From assembly GCA_003241055.1 (NCBI GenBank), contig QFOD01000005.1, positions 173,758 to 237,757 on the forward strand: a DNA stretch of 64,000 nt, written 5' to 3'. Position numbers and translations under genes: made by a program. Within the stretch, counting starts at the first letter, position 1; every line of letters starts with the position of its first letter. This DNA is from Roseateles depolymerans (GTDB lineage Bacteria > Pseudomonadota > Gammaproteobacteria > Burkholderiales > Burkholderiaceae_C). Of this stretch, positions 16,936 through 25,853 are shown piece after piece. The notes beneath the pieces were generated by a model. That model saw only the letters and a list, made by a program, of their open reading frames with translations. It was not told the origin of the DNA and did not search any database.

Positions 16936-17058
16936 GCGCGCCACCCGCGGCGGTACAGTCGCCGCGCGGCCGGGGCGAGAGACGGCGACAGGCGCTGACG
17001 ACGGACGACGAAGGCATGACCAGGGCATGGGGCATACAGGCACAACGGGGACGCGAGC

Positions 17059-18549
17059 ATGAAGACTGAGGCCGCCGGCCGCGAGGATCGCGGCGCACGC
17101 CAGGCTCGCCTAGTCGAGGCCCTGCAGCCGCTGCTGCCGCGCGAGGCCTTGCTGTGGACCGACGAGTCCACCACCCCCTACGAATGCGACGGCCTGACGG
17201 CCTACCGCCAGCGCCCGCTGGCCGTGGCCCTGCCCGAGACCGAGGAGCAGGTGGCGGCCGTGCTCAAGACCTGTCACCGCCTGGGCGTGCCCGTGGTGGC
17301 GCGCGGCGCCGGCACCGGCCTGTCCGGCGGCGCGATGCCGCATGAACAAGGGCTGACGCTGGCGCTGGCACGCTTCAACCGCATCGTCGCCATCGACCCG
17401 CTGGCCCGCACCGCGCGCGTGCAGTGCGGCGTGCGCAACCTGGCCATCTCTGAGGCCGCCGCGGCCCATGGCCTCTATTACGCGCCCGACCCCAGCAGCC
17501 AGATCGCCTGCAGCATAGGCGGCAACATCGCCGAGAACTCCGGCGGCGTGCACTGTCTGAAGTACGGCCTCACGCTGCACAACGTGCTCAGGGTGCGCGG
17601 CTTCACCGCCGAGGGCGAGCCGGTGGAGTTCGGCTCCGAGGCGCTGGACGCCGCCGGGCTGGACCTGCTGGCGCTGGTCATCGGCAGCGAGGGCATGCTG
17701 GCCGTGGTGACCGAGATCACCGTCAAGCTGGTGCCCAAGCCGCGCCTGGCGCGCTGCGTGATGGCCAGCTTCGACGACGTGCGCAAGGCCGGCGATGCGG
17801 TGGCCGCCGTGATCGCGGCCGGCATCATCCCGGCCGGCCTGGAGATGATGGACAAGCCCATGACGGCGGCCGTGGAAGACTTCGTCCACGCCGGCTACGA
17901 CCTGGACGCCGAGGCCATCCTGCTGTGCGAGAGCGACGGCACGCCCGAGGAGGTGGCCGAGGAGATCGCACACATGGAGCGCGTGCTGCAGGCCGCGGGC
18001 GCGACGCGCTGCCAGGTCAGCGCCGACGAGGCGCAGCGCCTGCGCTTCTGGAGCGGGCGCAAGAACGCCTTCCCGGCGTCGGGCCGCATCAGCCCCGACT
18101 ACATGTGCATGGACTCCACCATCCCGCGCAAGCACCTGGCCACCATCCTGCTGGACATCCAGCAGATGGAGAAGAAGTACGGCCTGCGCTGCGCCAACGT
18201 CTTCCACGCGGGCGACGGCAACCTGCACCCGCTGATCCTCTTCGACGCCAACGACCCCGACCAGCTGCACCGCTGCGAGGCCTTCGGCGCCGAGATCCTG
18301 GAGCGCAGCGTCGCCCTGGGCGGCACGGTGTCGGGCGAGCATGGCGTGGGCGTGGAGAAGCTCAACTCCATGTGCGTGCAGTTCAGTCCCGAGGAGCTCG
18401 AACAGATGCTGGCGCTCAAGGCCGCGTTCGACCCGGCCGGCGTCCTCAACCCCGGCAAGCAGATCCCCACGCTGGCCCGCTGCGCCGAGTACGGCCGCAT
18501 GCATGTGAAGCGGGGCCTGCTGGCCTTTCCCGAGCTGGAGCGCTTTTGA
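17059..18549 (+). CDS. glcD: Glycolate oxidase FAD subunit GlcD
   Basis: 496 residues, full length for GlcD. The FAD-binding domain carries VVARGAGTGLSGGA and GGNIAENSGGVHCLKYG. The C-terminal FAD-linked oxidase domain has the NVFHAGDGNLHP and GEHGVGVEK motifs that hold substrate and flavin. It oxidises glycolate to glyoxylate with GlcE and GlcF and passes electrons to the quinone pool. Its stop overlaps the glcE start. The 123 bp upstream, after phaM, have no gene. Confidence 0.95.
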   Translation: MKTEAAGREDRGARQARLVEALQPLLPREALLWTDESTTPYECDGLTAYRQRPLAVALPETEEQVAAVLKTCHRLGVPVVARGAGTGLSGGAMPHEQGLTLALARFNRIVAIDPLARTARVQCGVRNLAISEAAAAHGLYYAPDPSSQIACSIGGNIAENSGGVHCLKYGLTLHNVLRVRGFTAEGEPVEFGSEALDAAGLDLLALVIGSEGMLAVVTEITVKLVPKPRLARCVMASFDDVRKAGDAVAAVIAAGIIPAGLEMMDKPMTAAVEDFVHAGYDLDAEAILLCESDGTPEEVAEEIAHMERVLQAAGATRCQVSADEAQRLRFWSGRKNAFPASGRISPDYMCMDSTIPRKHLATILLDIQQMEKKYGLRCANVFHAGDGNLHPLILFDANDPDQLHRCEAFGAEILERSVALGGTVSGEHGVGVEKLNSMCVQFSPEELEQMLALKAAFDPAGVLNPGKQIPTLARCAEYGRMHVKRGLLAFPELERF

Positions 18550-19628
18550 AGCTGGCCGACCTGCAGGACCGCCTGCGCGATACCCGCGGCCCGCTGGCCA
18601 TCACCGGCCAGGGCAGCAAGAGTTTCTATGGCGAAGCGCCGCAGGGTGAGCCGCTGTCCACGCTGGGCCTGGCCGGCGTGACCGCCTACGAGCCCAGCGA
18701 GCTGTACGTGACCGTGCGCGCCGGCACGCTGCTGGAAGACCTGGAGGCGCTGCTCGCCGCCCAGCGCCAGCGCCTGGCCTTCGAGCCGCCGCGCTTCGGC
18801 GGCCGCGGCACCGTGGGCGGCATGGTGGCGACCGGCCTGTCCGGCCCCAGCCGCGCGGCACTGGGCTCGGTGCGCGACCATCTGCTCGGCGCGTCCATCG
18901 TCACCGGCCGCGGCGAGCTGCTGCACTTCGGCGGCACCGTGATGAAGAACGTGGCCGGCTTCGATGTCAGCCGCGTGATGGCCGGCTCGCTGGGCGTGCT
19001 GGGCCTGATCGCCGAGGTCACGCTCAAGGTGATGCCGCTGCCCGCCGCCACGCGCACGCTGCGCTTCGAGGCCGACCAGACCGCCGCGCTGCGCCAGCTC
19101 AACCACTGGGGCGGCCAGCCCCTGCCCATCGAGGCCAGCGCCTGGTGGGATGGCGCGCTGCTGCTGCGCCTGGCCGGTGCCCAGGCCGGTGTGGACGCCG
19201 CCTGCCGGCAACTGGGCGGCGATGAGATCCCGCCCGAGCTGGCCCAGCCCTTCTGGACCGGCCTGCGCGACCAGAGCGACGAGTTCTTCGTCGGCGCCGA
19301 GCGCGCGGTGGCGGCCGGCGAGCGCGGCCAGGTGCGGCTGTGGCGCCTGTCCGTGCCCTGCACCGCGCCCGAGCTGCGCCTGCCCGGCGAGCAGCTGATC
19401 GAGTGGGGTGGCGCCCAGCGCTGGGTGGTCACGCCGCTGTCGCCCGAGGGCGTGCGCGAGGCCGCCGCCGCGGTGGGCGGCCATGCGACGCAGTTCCGCG
19501 CGGTCGACAAGAGCGCCGGTGTGTTCACGCCGCTGTCCGCGCCGCTGGCCGCCATCCACCGTCGGCTCAAGGCCAGCTTCGACCCCGACGGCCGTTTCAA
19601 CCCCGGCCGCCTCTACCCGGAGCTTTGA
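18546..19628 (+). CDS. glcE: Glycolate oxidase FAD-binding subunit GlcE
   Basis: 360 residues. The likely start is a TTG at 18546 that overlaps the glcD stop by three bases; it places KLADLQDRLRDT at the N terminus as in other GlcE proteins. Motifs include ITGQGSKSFYG, FGGRGTVGGMVATGLSGPSR and GTVMKNVAGFDVSR, typical of the smaller FAD-binding partner that lacks the full substrate domain of GlcD. It ends with the GRFNPGRLYPEL tail. The overlap indicates strict co-translation with GlcD. Confidence 0.93.
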   Translation: MKLADLQDRLRDTRGPLAITGQGSKSFYGEAPQGEPLSTLGLAGVTAYEPSELYVTVRAGTLLEDLEALLAAQRQRLAFEPPRFGGRGTVGGMVATGLSGPSRAALGSVRDHLLGASIVTGRGELLHFGGTVMKNVAGFDVSRVMAGSLGVLGLIAEVTLKVMPLPAATRTLRFEADQTAALRQLNHWGGQPLPIEASAWWDGALLLRLAGAQAGVDAACRQLGGDEIPPELAQPFWTGLRDQSDEFFVGAERAVAAGERGQVRLWRLSVPCTAPELRLPGEQLIEWGGAQRWVVTPLSPEGVREAAAAVGGHATQFRAVDKSAGVFTPLSAPLAAIHRRLKASFDPDGRFNPGRLYPEL

Positions 19629-19629
19629 C

Positions 19630-20010
19630 ATGCCGCTGCTGCGTGGACTGACCCTGTTGCTGCTGTGCCAGGCGCTGGGCGAGGTGCTGGCCAAGCTCAC
19701 CCGCGCGCCGCTGCCCGGCCCGGTGGTGGGCATGCTGCTGATGCTGGCGCTGCTGAACTGGGCGCCGCTGCGCGAGCCGGTGCAGCAGGCGTCCGAAGGC
19801 CTGCTGATGCACCTGTCGCTGCTGTTCGTGCCCGTGGGCGTGGGCGTGATGACCCACCTGCACCTGATCGGCGAATACGGCGGCCGCATGCTGGTGGCGG
19901 TGCTGCTGTCCACCGGCCTGGGCCTGGGCGTGACCGCGCTGGTGCTGCGCGCCTTCCTGAACCGCGAGGCGCGTCTCGCGGCCGCCGAGGCGCCGGGCGG
20001 GGAGGGCTGA
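19630..20010 (+). CDS. CidA/LrgA family membrane protein
   Basis: 126 residues, with four hydrophobic helices and the family motif PLPGPVVGMLLM near 30-41. It starts one base after glcE stops and is followed after one base by the LrgB partner, so all belong to one transcript. LrgA/LrgB pairs are best known as holin-like proteins. The plant chloroplast glycolate/glycerate transporter PLGG1 is an LrgA-LrgB fusion, so in this locus a glycolate transport role is more likely (inference). Confidence 0.85.
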   Translation: MPLLRGLTLLLLCQALGEVLAKLTRAPLPGPVVGMLLMLALLNWAPLREPVQQASEGLLMHLSLLFVPVGVGVMTHLHLIGEYGGRMLVAVLLSTGLGLGVTALVLRAFLNREARLAAAEAPGGEG

Positions 20011-20011
20011 G

Positions 20012-20725
20012 ATGCAGGACTTCGTGCAGCTCTGGGTCTTCCTGTCCACCACGCCGCTGTTCGGCCTCACGCTGACGCTGGCGGCCTATGTGCTGGCCCA
20101 TGCCTTCTATGTGCGCATCGGCCAGGCGCCCTGGGCCAACCCGGTGCCCTGGACCGTGGTGCTGATCGCCGCGGTGCTGCTGGCCAGCGGCACGCCGTAT
20201 CCGACCTATTTCTCCGGCGCGCAGTTCATCCACTTCCTGCTGGGCCCGGCCGTGGTGGCCATGGCCTGGCCGCTGTGGCAGCGCCGCGCCGAACTGCGCC
20301 GGCGCTGGCTGGCCATCCTGGTGGCAGGTCTTGCGGGCGGCTTCACCGCGGCCGGCAGCGCGGTGGCCATAGGCTGGGCCTTCGGCATGCCGGCCGACAT
20401 CCTGGCCTCGCTGTCCGCCAAGGGCGTGACCGCGCCGGTGGCCATGGGCATTGCCGAGAAGGTCGGCGGCATCCCGGCGCTGGCCGCGGTGTTTGCGGTG
20501 CTGACGGGCATGCTGGGCTCCATGGGCGGCAAGTACATCTTCGACGGCCTGGGCGTGAAGCCCATGACCGCCCGCGGCTTTGCGCTCGGCACCTGCGCCC
20601 ACGGCCTGGGTGCCGCCCGCGCGATGCAGGTGGACCGCGAGGCCGGCGCCTACGCCAGCCTGGGCCTGGGCGTGCAGGTGGTGCTGGCCTCGCTGCTGAC
20701 GCCGCTGGTCTTCAAACTCTTCTGA
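20012..20725 (+). CDS. LrgB family membrane protein, probable glycolate transporter subunit
   Basis: 237 residues with about six to seven membrane helices. Family motifs include FLLGPAVVAMAWPLW, the SVT-like region LSAKGVTAPVAMGIAEKVGG and a C-terminal GTCAHGLGAARA. It sits between glcE and glcF and pairs with the LrgA-like gene before it. With glcDE upstream and glcF downstream, transport of glycolate or a related small carboxylate is the most economical role. A cell-lysis regulator would be the alternative family annotation. Confidence 0.87.
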   Translation: MQDFVQLWVFLSTTPLFGLTLTLAAYVLAHAFYVRIGQAPWANPVPWTVVLIAAVLLASGTPYPTYFSGAQFIHFLLGPAVVAMAWPLWQRRAELRRRWLAILVAGLAGGFTAAGSAVAIGWAFGMPADILASLSAKGVTAPVAMGIAEKVGGIPALAAVFAVLTGMLGSMGGKYIFDGLGVKPMTARGFALGTCAHGLGAARAMQVDREAGAYASLGLGVQVVLASLLTPLVFKLF

Positions 20726-20784
20726 AATGAAAGTGAGCCCCTCGCCCGGTCTCGCCACGCTGAACGCGGGCAAGCCCAGCCGGT

Positions 20785-20925
20785 CCCCCGAGGGGGCGGC
20801 GATGCTTGCGGCATTGAGCCGCAAGCACATCGCCAGGCGGGCCGGCTTGGGAGCTGGAGTCGGACACAAGCAGTCCCTGCGGACTGCTTGTGCCTACGGA
20901 AGGCCAAGGGCCTGTGGCCCTTGGC
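20785..20925 (+). repeat. Four stacked hairpins in the lrgB-glcF gap
   Basis: The 272-bp gap between lrgB and glcF holds no convincing gene but has strong dyads in series: CCCC-CGAG-GGGG near 20786, GCTTGCGGC with loop ATTGA (20804-20826), a 12-bp perfect stem CACAAGCAGTCC (20865-20892) and a 10-bp perfect stem GCCAAGGGCC (20903-20925). None is followed by a T-run, so they look less like simple terminators than like mRNA-stabilising, attenuating or repeat-derived structures. Confidence 0.6.
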
Positions 20926-20997
20926 AGGCCCGGCGCTCGGCCCGAAAGACGACTTTCATGCGTCGCGGGCGCCTCGTTCGCGGAATGTAAAACTGAC

Positions 20998-22242
20998 ATG
21001 CAAACCCACCTCGCCCCCGAGTTCCAAGGCACGCACGACGGCATCGAGGCCGAGGCCATCCTGCGCCGCTGCGTGCACTGCGGCTTCTGCACCGCCACCT
21101 GCCCGACCTACCAACTGCTGGGTGACGAGCTGGATGGCCCGCGCGGCCGCATCTATCTCATCAAGCAGGTGCTGGAGGGCGCCCAACCCACGCGCGACAC
21201 CCAGGCCCACCTGGACCGCTGCCTGACCTGCCGCAACTGCGAGAGCACCTGCCCCTCGGGCGTGGCCTATGGCCGCCTGGTGGACATCGGCCGGCGCGTG
21301 GTGGATGCCAAGGTGGAGCGCCCGGCCGGCGAGCGCCGCGTGCGCTGGCTGCTGAAGGAGGGCCTGACCTCGCCGCTGTTCAAGCCCGCGCTGCGCGTGG
21401 GCCAGGCGCTGCGCCCGCTGGTGCCCGGCGCGCTGAAGGACAAGGTGCCGCCCAAGGCGCCGCCGCAGGCGCACGACTGGCCCACGCGCACCCACAAGCG
21501 CAAGGTCGCGCTGCTGCTGGGCTGCGTGCAGCCGGCGATGGCGCCCAACATCAACAGCGCCACCGCCCGGGTGCTGGACGCCGCCGGCATCCAGACCCTG
21601 GTGGCCGACGGGGCCGGGTGTTGCGGCGCGATCCGCGAGCACCTGGGCGACCACGAGGGCGCGCTGGCCGACATGCGCCGCAACATCGACGCCTGGTGGC
21701 CGCTGGTGTCGGGCCACACCGAGTCCATCGAGGCGCTGGTGGTGAACGCGTCCGGCTGCGGCGTGGCGGTGAAGGACTACGGCCATGCGCTGCGCCACGA
21801 CCCCGCCTATGCCGACAAGGCCGCACGCGTCAGCGCGCTGGCGCGCGACCTCAGCGAGCTGCTGCCCGACCTGGTGCCGCTGCTCAAGCCGCGGCTGCGC
21901 GCCAAGCCCGGGCCGCTGGCCTACCACCCGCCCTGCACGCTGCAGCACGGCCAGCAGCTCAAGGGCGGCGTGGAAGCCGCGCTGCGCGAGCTGGGGCTGC
22001 AGATCGCCTGCGCGCCGCAGGACAGCCACCTGTGCTGCGGCTCGGCCGGCACCTACTCGGTGCTGCAGCCCGATCTCTCCAAGCAGCTGCGCGACCGCAA
22101 GCTGGCCGCGCTGGCGCCGCTGGCCGCGGGCCAGATCGTGTCGGCCAATGTGGGCTGCATCCAGCACCTGCAAAGCGGCACCGAGCTGCCGGTGCGGCAC
22201 TGGGTGGAGGTGCTGGACGACGCGCTGCGCGGCCAGGGCTGA
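20998..22242 (+). CDS. glcF: Glycolate oxidase iron-sulfur subunit GlcF
   Basis: 414 residues. Two [4Fe-4S] ferredoxin-type motifs are complete: C25-C28-C31-C35 (CVHCGFCTATCP) and C75-C78-C81-C85 (CLTCRNCESTCP). Two CCG-type domains follow, seen as GAGCCGAIREHLG and SHLCCGSAGTYS. It takes electrons from the GlcDE flavins at the membrane face. The start at ATG 20998 gives the usual MQTHLAPEFQGT N terminus. It lies beyond the LrgAB pair and a structured gap. Confidence 0.94.
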   Translation: MQTHLAPEFQGTHDGIEAEAILRRCVHCGFCTATCPTYQLLGDELDGPRGRIYLIKQVLEGAQPTRDTQAHLDRCLTCRNCESTCPSGVAYGRLVDIGRRVVDAKVERPAGERRVRWLLKEGLTSPLFKPALRVGQALRPLVPGALKDKVPPKAPPQAHDWPTRTHKRKVALLLGCVQPAMAPNINSATARVLDAAGIQTLVADGAGCCGAIREHLGDHEGALADMRRNIDAWWPLVSGHTESIEALVVNASGCGVAVKDYGHALRHDPAYADKAARVSALARDLSELLPDLVPLLKPRLRAKPGPLAYHPPCTLQHGQQLKGGVEAALRELGLQIACAPQDSHLCCGSAGTYSVLQPDLSKQLRDRKLAALAPLAAGQIVSANVGCIQHLQSGTELPVRHWVEVLDDALRGQG

Positions 22243-22263
22243 GGCCCGCCGCGCCGCGGGCGC

Positions 22264-24615
22264 TCAGCGGTTTTCCAGCCGGTTGTAGTCCAGCACGCCG
22301 GCCTCCAGCGGCTGGTGCAGCGCGTAGCGGCGCGCCAGCGCATCGCTGAAGGCCCAGAAGCCCGGGTCGTCGCGGCGCACCGCCCAGCGGCGCGTGAAGG
22401 CGGCGTAGTCGGCCTCGGAACGCAGCTCGCCCAGCGCCTTCACCAGCGCCGGCAGCTCGGCGGCGCGGGCGCGGTAGAAGGCATTCGGGTAGCTGCCCAG
22501 CACGCCGGCCGCCACGCTCAGCGTGTGTTCGTCGGGCAGCAGCTCCTGCTGTTCGCCCAGCAGGTGCGAGACGCTGGCGTGCGCCGTGTTGCGCAGCAGG
22601 CTGTAGTCGCGCACGGTGCCGTCCGGCATCTCCACGGCCAGCAGCGCCACCTCGGGCAGCCACTGCAGCACGGCGCCCTGCAGACCGGCCAGCTGCGCCA
22701 GCGGGGCGCGCAGCGCGGCCGGCGTGCGGCGGTCCCAGTCGTAGCGGTGGTCCAGCACCGGCGCCAGACGGGCCTGGATCAGCCCCATCAGCTCCAGCCG
22801 CGGGTCGGCGCTGCGGTAGCTGACGCCGCTCTCCACGTCCAGCGTGGTGTCGGGCCCGCCGTAGACCTGCTCGCGCCCACGCTGGCCCACGCCGCGATAC
22901 CAGAGGTCGCGCGTGGCAGTGCGCGCCGCCTTGGGCAGCAGCGCGATGAAGTTGAACTCGCCCTCCATGCGCAGGTAGTCCATGTAGAGCCGCGAGTTCA
23001 GCTGGTGGCCCAGGTTGCCGTAGACGTCGTAGTCGGCCACCAGCAGGTAGTGGATGCGCTCCAGCAGCGGGTAGTCGATGACCCAGGCCGTCTTGGGCGG
23101 CGTGCCCACGAAGCCCTTGACCACGCTGGCGCTGTCGAAGTGGCGGAACACCGTGAGGCCGGCGTTGTCGTTGCGGCCGTCGCCGTCCCAGATCAGGTCC
23201 AGGTCCAGCGCCTCGCTGCCCTTGAGCGCCTGGTTCAGGTGGGTGCTGCGCGCGCGGCGGTAGGCACTCTCCTTGCGGCCGTACTCCAGCCAGGTGACCA
23301 GGGCGTCGGTGTTGCGGCTGCCGGTGGGCAGCGCGGCCACCTTGGCCGCCTTCTGCAGCAGCTGGTCGATGGACTCGTCATAGGCCTGCGACGGCGCCAG
23401 GAAGCTGACCCAGAACTGGTCCTCGATCACGTTGAGCGCGATCTGACCCCGGCACACCGGCCCCTTGATGAAGCCCATGATGGTGAACTCCGCCTCGTCC
23501 AGCATGAAGCGGTAGCGCGCACCCACCGGCAGCGCCGCGAAGGTGGCGAAAGGGTTGGCCGCGGTGTCGGCGTCGTAGCCGGGCAGGCGCTCCACCGCAT
23601 AGTCCGGCGCGAGGAAGAGCGCACGCCAGCGCGCCATGCGGGCATCGTCCAGCCGGTAGGGCATGTGGGTCTTGGCGACGATGGCCTCGCGCTCCGGCTC
23701 CAGCCGGTAGTACACGCGGGCCACGCCGGGGTCGTCCACCGGCCGGGCGGTGGTGATGAGCCGGGTGGCCTGGCCCGGCGGCGTGCTGGAGCGCACCAGC
23801 TTGAAGTAGTGGCGCTGCGAGTCGCTGCTGAAGTAGAGGTGGGCGAGGAACAGGTGCTCGTAGGCATAGCGCGCGAACAACTGCTCCTTGGGCGTGCTGC
23901 CGTTGAAGAAACTCTCCCAGCGCGACACCTCGCGCAGCACCGCGGCCGGCAGCGGTGCCGGCCCTTCGTAGGGCGAGCCCTGGGCGATCCAGCGCGACAG
24001 CAGATCGTGCTCGGCACGCGACAGCGCGGGCAGGCCGTAGGGCATGCCGCCCAGCGGCTTGGCGCGGGCGTAGTCGTCCATCTGCGCGCCGGTGGGGCAG
24101 ATCAGCGCCTGGTCGGGCGCCAGGTTGAGCGTGGCCTGCTGGGCCGCGTCGGCGGGCCAGGGGTGCTGCTGCTTGAGCTCCAGCATGCGGTGCAGCAGGC
24201 TCAGCGCCCGGTCGGCCTCGGGCGAGGCCTGGCGCTCGTTGAGCACCGGAAAGAAGCCGTGCGTGCGCCACGCCGACGGGCTCTGCGCATCCACGTACAG
24301 CCGCGTGGGCGCGGCGGCCAGCAGGCGGGTGGCGTCGTACACCGGCGTCTTGCTGGCGCCGCGCACCAGGCCGTCCCAGCTGGTGGTCTTCATCTGGCAG
24401 GGCGCGTCGTAGCAGGCGTGGCAGACCACGCAGCGCTGGTTCAGCAGCGGCTGGATGCTGCGCGCATACGACTCGCCCGCCGGCGGCGGCGTGGGCGTGT
24501 CGTAGCGCCTGGGGTTGGCGGGGCCGAACAGCGCATCCAGTTCAGGTGCCACCACGGAGGCGCAGGCCACCAGCAGCGGGATGAGAAGAAGCAGGGCAGG
24601 GAGGTAGCGACGCAT
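22264..24615 (-). CDS. cti: Fatty acid cis/trans isomerase, haem-binding, exported
   Basis: 783 residues, the usual length for Cti. The enzyme converts cis to trans unsaturated fatty acids in membrane phospholipids as an emergency response to solvents and heat. The N terminus is a hydrophobic signal ending LLVACAS, which also fits a lipobox with C18. A cytochrome-c-type haem motif CVVCH lies at 62-66. Both fit the known periplasmic c-type haem enzyme. It converges on glcF with a 21-bp gap. Confidence 0.92.
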   Translation of the reverse strand: MRRYLPALLLLIPLLVACASVVAPELDALFGPANPRRYDTPTPPPAGESYARSIQPLLNQRCVVCHACYDAPCQMKTTSWDGLVRGASKTPVYDATRLLAAAPTRLYVDAQSPSAWRTHGFFPVLNERQASPEADRALSLLHRMLELKQQHPWPADAAQQATLNLAPDQALICPTGAQMDDYARAKPLGGMPYGLPALSRAEHDLLSRWIAQGSPYEGPAPLPAAVLREVSRWESFFNGSTPKEQLFARYAYEHLFLAHLYFSSDSQRHYFKLVRSSTPPGQATRLITTARPVDDPGVARVYYRLEPEREAIVAKTHMPYRLDDARMARWRALFLAPDYAVERLPGYDADTAANPFATFAALPVGARYRFMLDEAEFTIMGFIKGPVCRGQIALNVIEDQFWVSFLAPSQAYDESIDQLLQKAAKVAALPTGSRNTDALVTWLEYGRKESAYRRARSTHLNQALKGSEALDLDLIWDGDGRNDNAGLTVFRHFDSASVVKGFVGTPPKTAWVIDYPLLERIHYLLVADYDVYGNLGHQLNSRLYMDYLRMEGEFNFIALLPKAARTATRDLWYRGVGQRGREQVYGGPDTTLDVESGVSYRSADPRLELMGLIQARLAPVLDHRYDWDRRTPAALRAPLAQLAGLQGAVLQWLPEVALLAVEMPDGTVRDYSLLRNTAHASVSHLLGEQQELLPDEHTLSVAAGVLGSYPNAFYRARAAELPALVKALGELRSEADYAAFTRRWAVRRDDPGFWAFSDALARRYALHQPLEAGVLDYNRLENR

Positions 24616-24738
24616 CGGCGGATTTTGCGATGCGCGGGAAGGGGGCGTTGAGAGGATCTGGCGTCTGGCGACTCAATGGGGGGCTACAGCCCCCGAGTCG
24701 CCGGTCGAATACCTTGATCGACCGGCCCGAAAGCTGTT

Positions 24739-24807
24739 GCTCAACGTTGAAGCTGAGCCGCGAGCGGCGGCCTGCCGACGCGAGTCGGCTCGAGCGACTG
24801 GTTAGTC
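24739..24807 (-). other. Integron attC recombination site
   Basis: Read on the minus strand, this 69-bp site begins GACTAAC and ends GTTGAGC, fitting the RYYYAAC...GTTRRRY outer boxes with one deviation. Inner parts match the classic attC pattern: a left half CAGTCGCTCGAGCCGAC and a right half CGCGGCTCAGCTTCAAC. These compare with TTCGTTCAAGCCGAC and CGCGGCTTAACTCAAGC in the aadA-type site. The arms are self-complementary. It follows the 75-codon gene on the same strand, as in a mobile gene cassette. Confidence 0.78.
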
Positions 24808-24862
24808 CCTTGGTGCCATACCGGCGAACCGTACGCTGGGATTCGAGCACTGACCGGACAAG

Positions 24863-25090
24863 CTACCACTTCGGGACCTCGCCTTGAATCTCACGCAATA
24901 CAACCTCAGTAGTGCATTCGTGCCCGCACGCTAGGCATCTCCCTACAAGAAACTCGCGTCCATTCTCACGAAACACCCTTGGCTCCTTGATTCCAAGATC
25001 AGCTTGCTGACACGCGTCGCACCACGTTTCCCTTAGGAACCAATTGCGATCTTCTTCGGGCAACGTGTCGAATGGGATGTCTTGTTTCAT
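24863..25090 (-). CDS. Small zinc-ribbon-like protein in an integron cassette
   Basis: 75 residues with two CxxC pairs, C24-D-A-C27 and C52-L-A-C55, separated by 24 residues, which is the spacing of a zinc ribbon. It has an acidic N terminus and lower GC than its neighbours. The ATG lies about 20 bp after a GTTAGGC box at 25109-25115 (minus strand), and an attC site follows 56 bp after the stop. Gene plus attC therefore has the form of a single mobile cassette. No family or function is recognised. Confidence 0.72.
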   Translation of the reverse strand: MKQDIPFDTLPEEDRNWFLRETWCDACQQADLGIKEPRVFRENGREFLVGRCLACGHECTTEVVLREIQGEVPKW

Positions 25091-25110
25091 CTGAACGTTC
25101 TGCGTAGGGC

Positions 25111-25260
25111 CTAACTTGTCGTATGGCGATCGTCAACGATCACCATATCACTGGCCCCCGTCAACAGTCGCTTGCCGGCGGCCACTCCCGGCCGATAGCG
25201 TCCCTCTGAAAGCAAGTCGTTGCTCAGACATTCCAGGCCGGCATCGTCATTCAAGACACG
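25111..25260 (-). pseudogene. Possible truncated coding fragment next to the cassette boundary
   Basis: About 48 codons read without a stop and with protein-like composition (ECLSNDLLSEGRY, PGVAAGKRLL, SDMVIVDDRH), ending at a TAG that lies inside the GTTAGGC cassette boundary. There is no start codon of its own, and it abuts the upstream NTF2-like gene. It may be the 3' end of a lost cassette gene. A chance open frame cannot be excluded. Confidence 0.25.
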
Positions 25261-25262
25261 CC

Positions 25263-25745
25263 CTACTTCCCCGGCATCGGCTGATGCTCGTAGCTGAACA
25301 CCCGGCTGATCTGCCAGGTCTTGCCGTCGTAGCGCCACAGGATGAAGTACTGCCCCTGCTGGATGCAGTCGGCCTGGCCGACGCGCACGAAGCAGTGGCG
25401 GCCCTTTTGCAGGGCGCCGATCTTGGCCATGGGGTAGACCTCCATCGTGCCGTCCAGCGCCCGGCGCTGCAGCTTGCCGCAGATGTTCTTCTGCACGGCC
25501 TGGAGGAACTGGTCGCGGTTCATCACGCGGCCGTTGAGGTCGTGGAAGAACTCCACGTCGGGCGCGTAGAGCGAGCGCAGCGTGTCGATGTCGCAATGGT
25601 TGAAAGCGTCGAAATGCCGTTGATCCAGTTGCGCGATCAACGCGGGCAGTTCGGCGTCCGGCACGTCGGGCGCAACGCTCTGCGCGTTGACGGAGCCGTG
25701 AAGGCCGAGGCACAGGGCCAGGGCGGGCAGCAGGTGGCGGGGCAT
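25263..25745 (-). CDS. Exported NTF2-like (SnoaL/DUF4440) protein
   Basis: 160 residues. A signal peptide of about 21 residues ends SVNA. The mature part is a single NTF2-like alpha/beta cone: a long first helix (LIAQLDQRHFDAFNHCD), then SLYAPDVEFFHDLNG, and a late WRYDGKTWQISRVFSYEHQ strand pair. Such domains bind small ligands or act as isomerases or dehydratases; the substrate is unknown. It stands alone between the cassette region and a chemoreceptor. Confidence 0.8.
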   Translation of the reverse strand: MPRHLLPALALCLGLHGSVNAQSVAPDVPDAELPALIAQLDQRHFDAFNHCDIDTLRSLYAPDVEFFHDLNGRVMNRDQFLQAVQKNICGKLQRRALDGTMEVYPMAKIGALQKGRHCFVRVGQADCIQQGQYFILWRYDGKTWQISRVFSYEHQPMPGK

Positions 25746-25853
25746 GAGGGGGCGTTGACGAGGTGAAGGGCAAGGGGCGGCGCCACCCCGGTGCGCGGCA
25801 CCATGCCGCGCCCGCTGAACGGTAGCCGGCCCTGTCTCGGGCGGGCATCCGAA

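Noticed and set aside
22264..24615. Cti as a surface lipoprotein rather than a soluble periplasmic enzyme.
   Set aside because: LLVAC fits a lipobox, but characterised Cti proteins have a cleaved signal and are soluble; sequence alone does not decide, so only noted in the feature.
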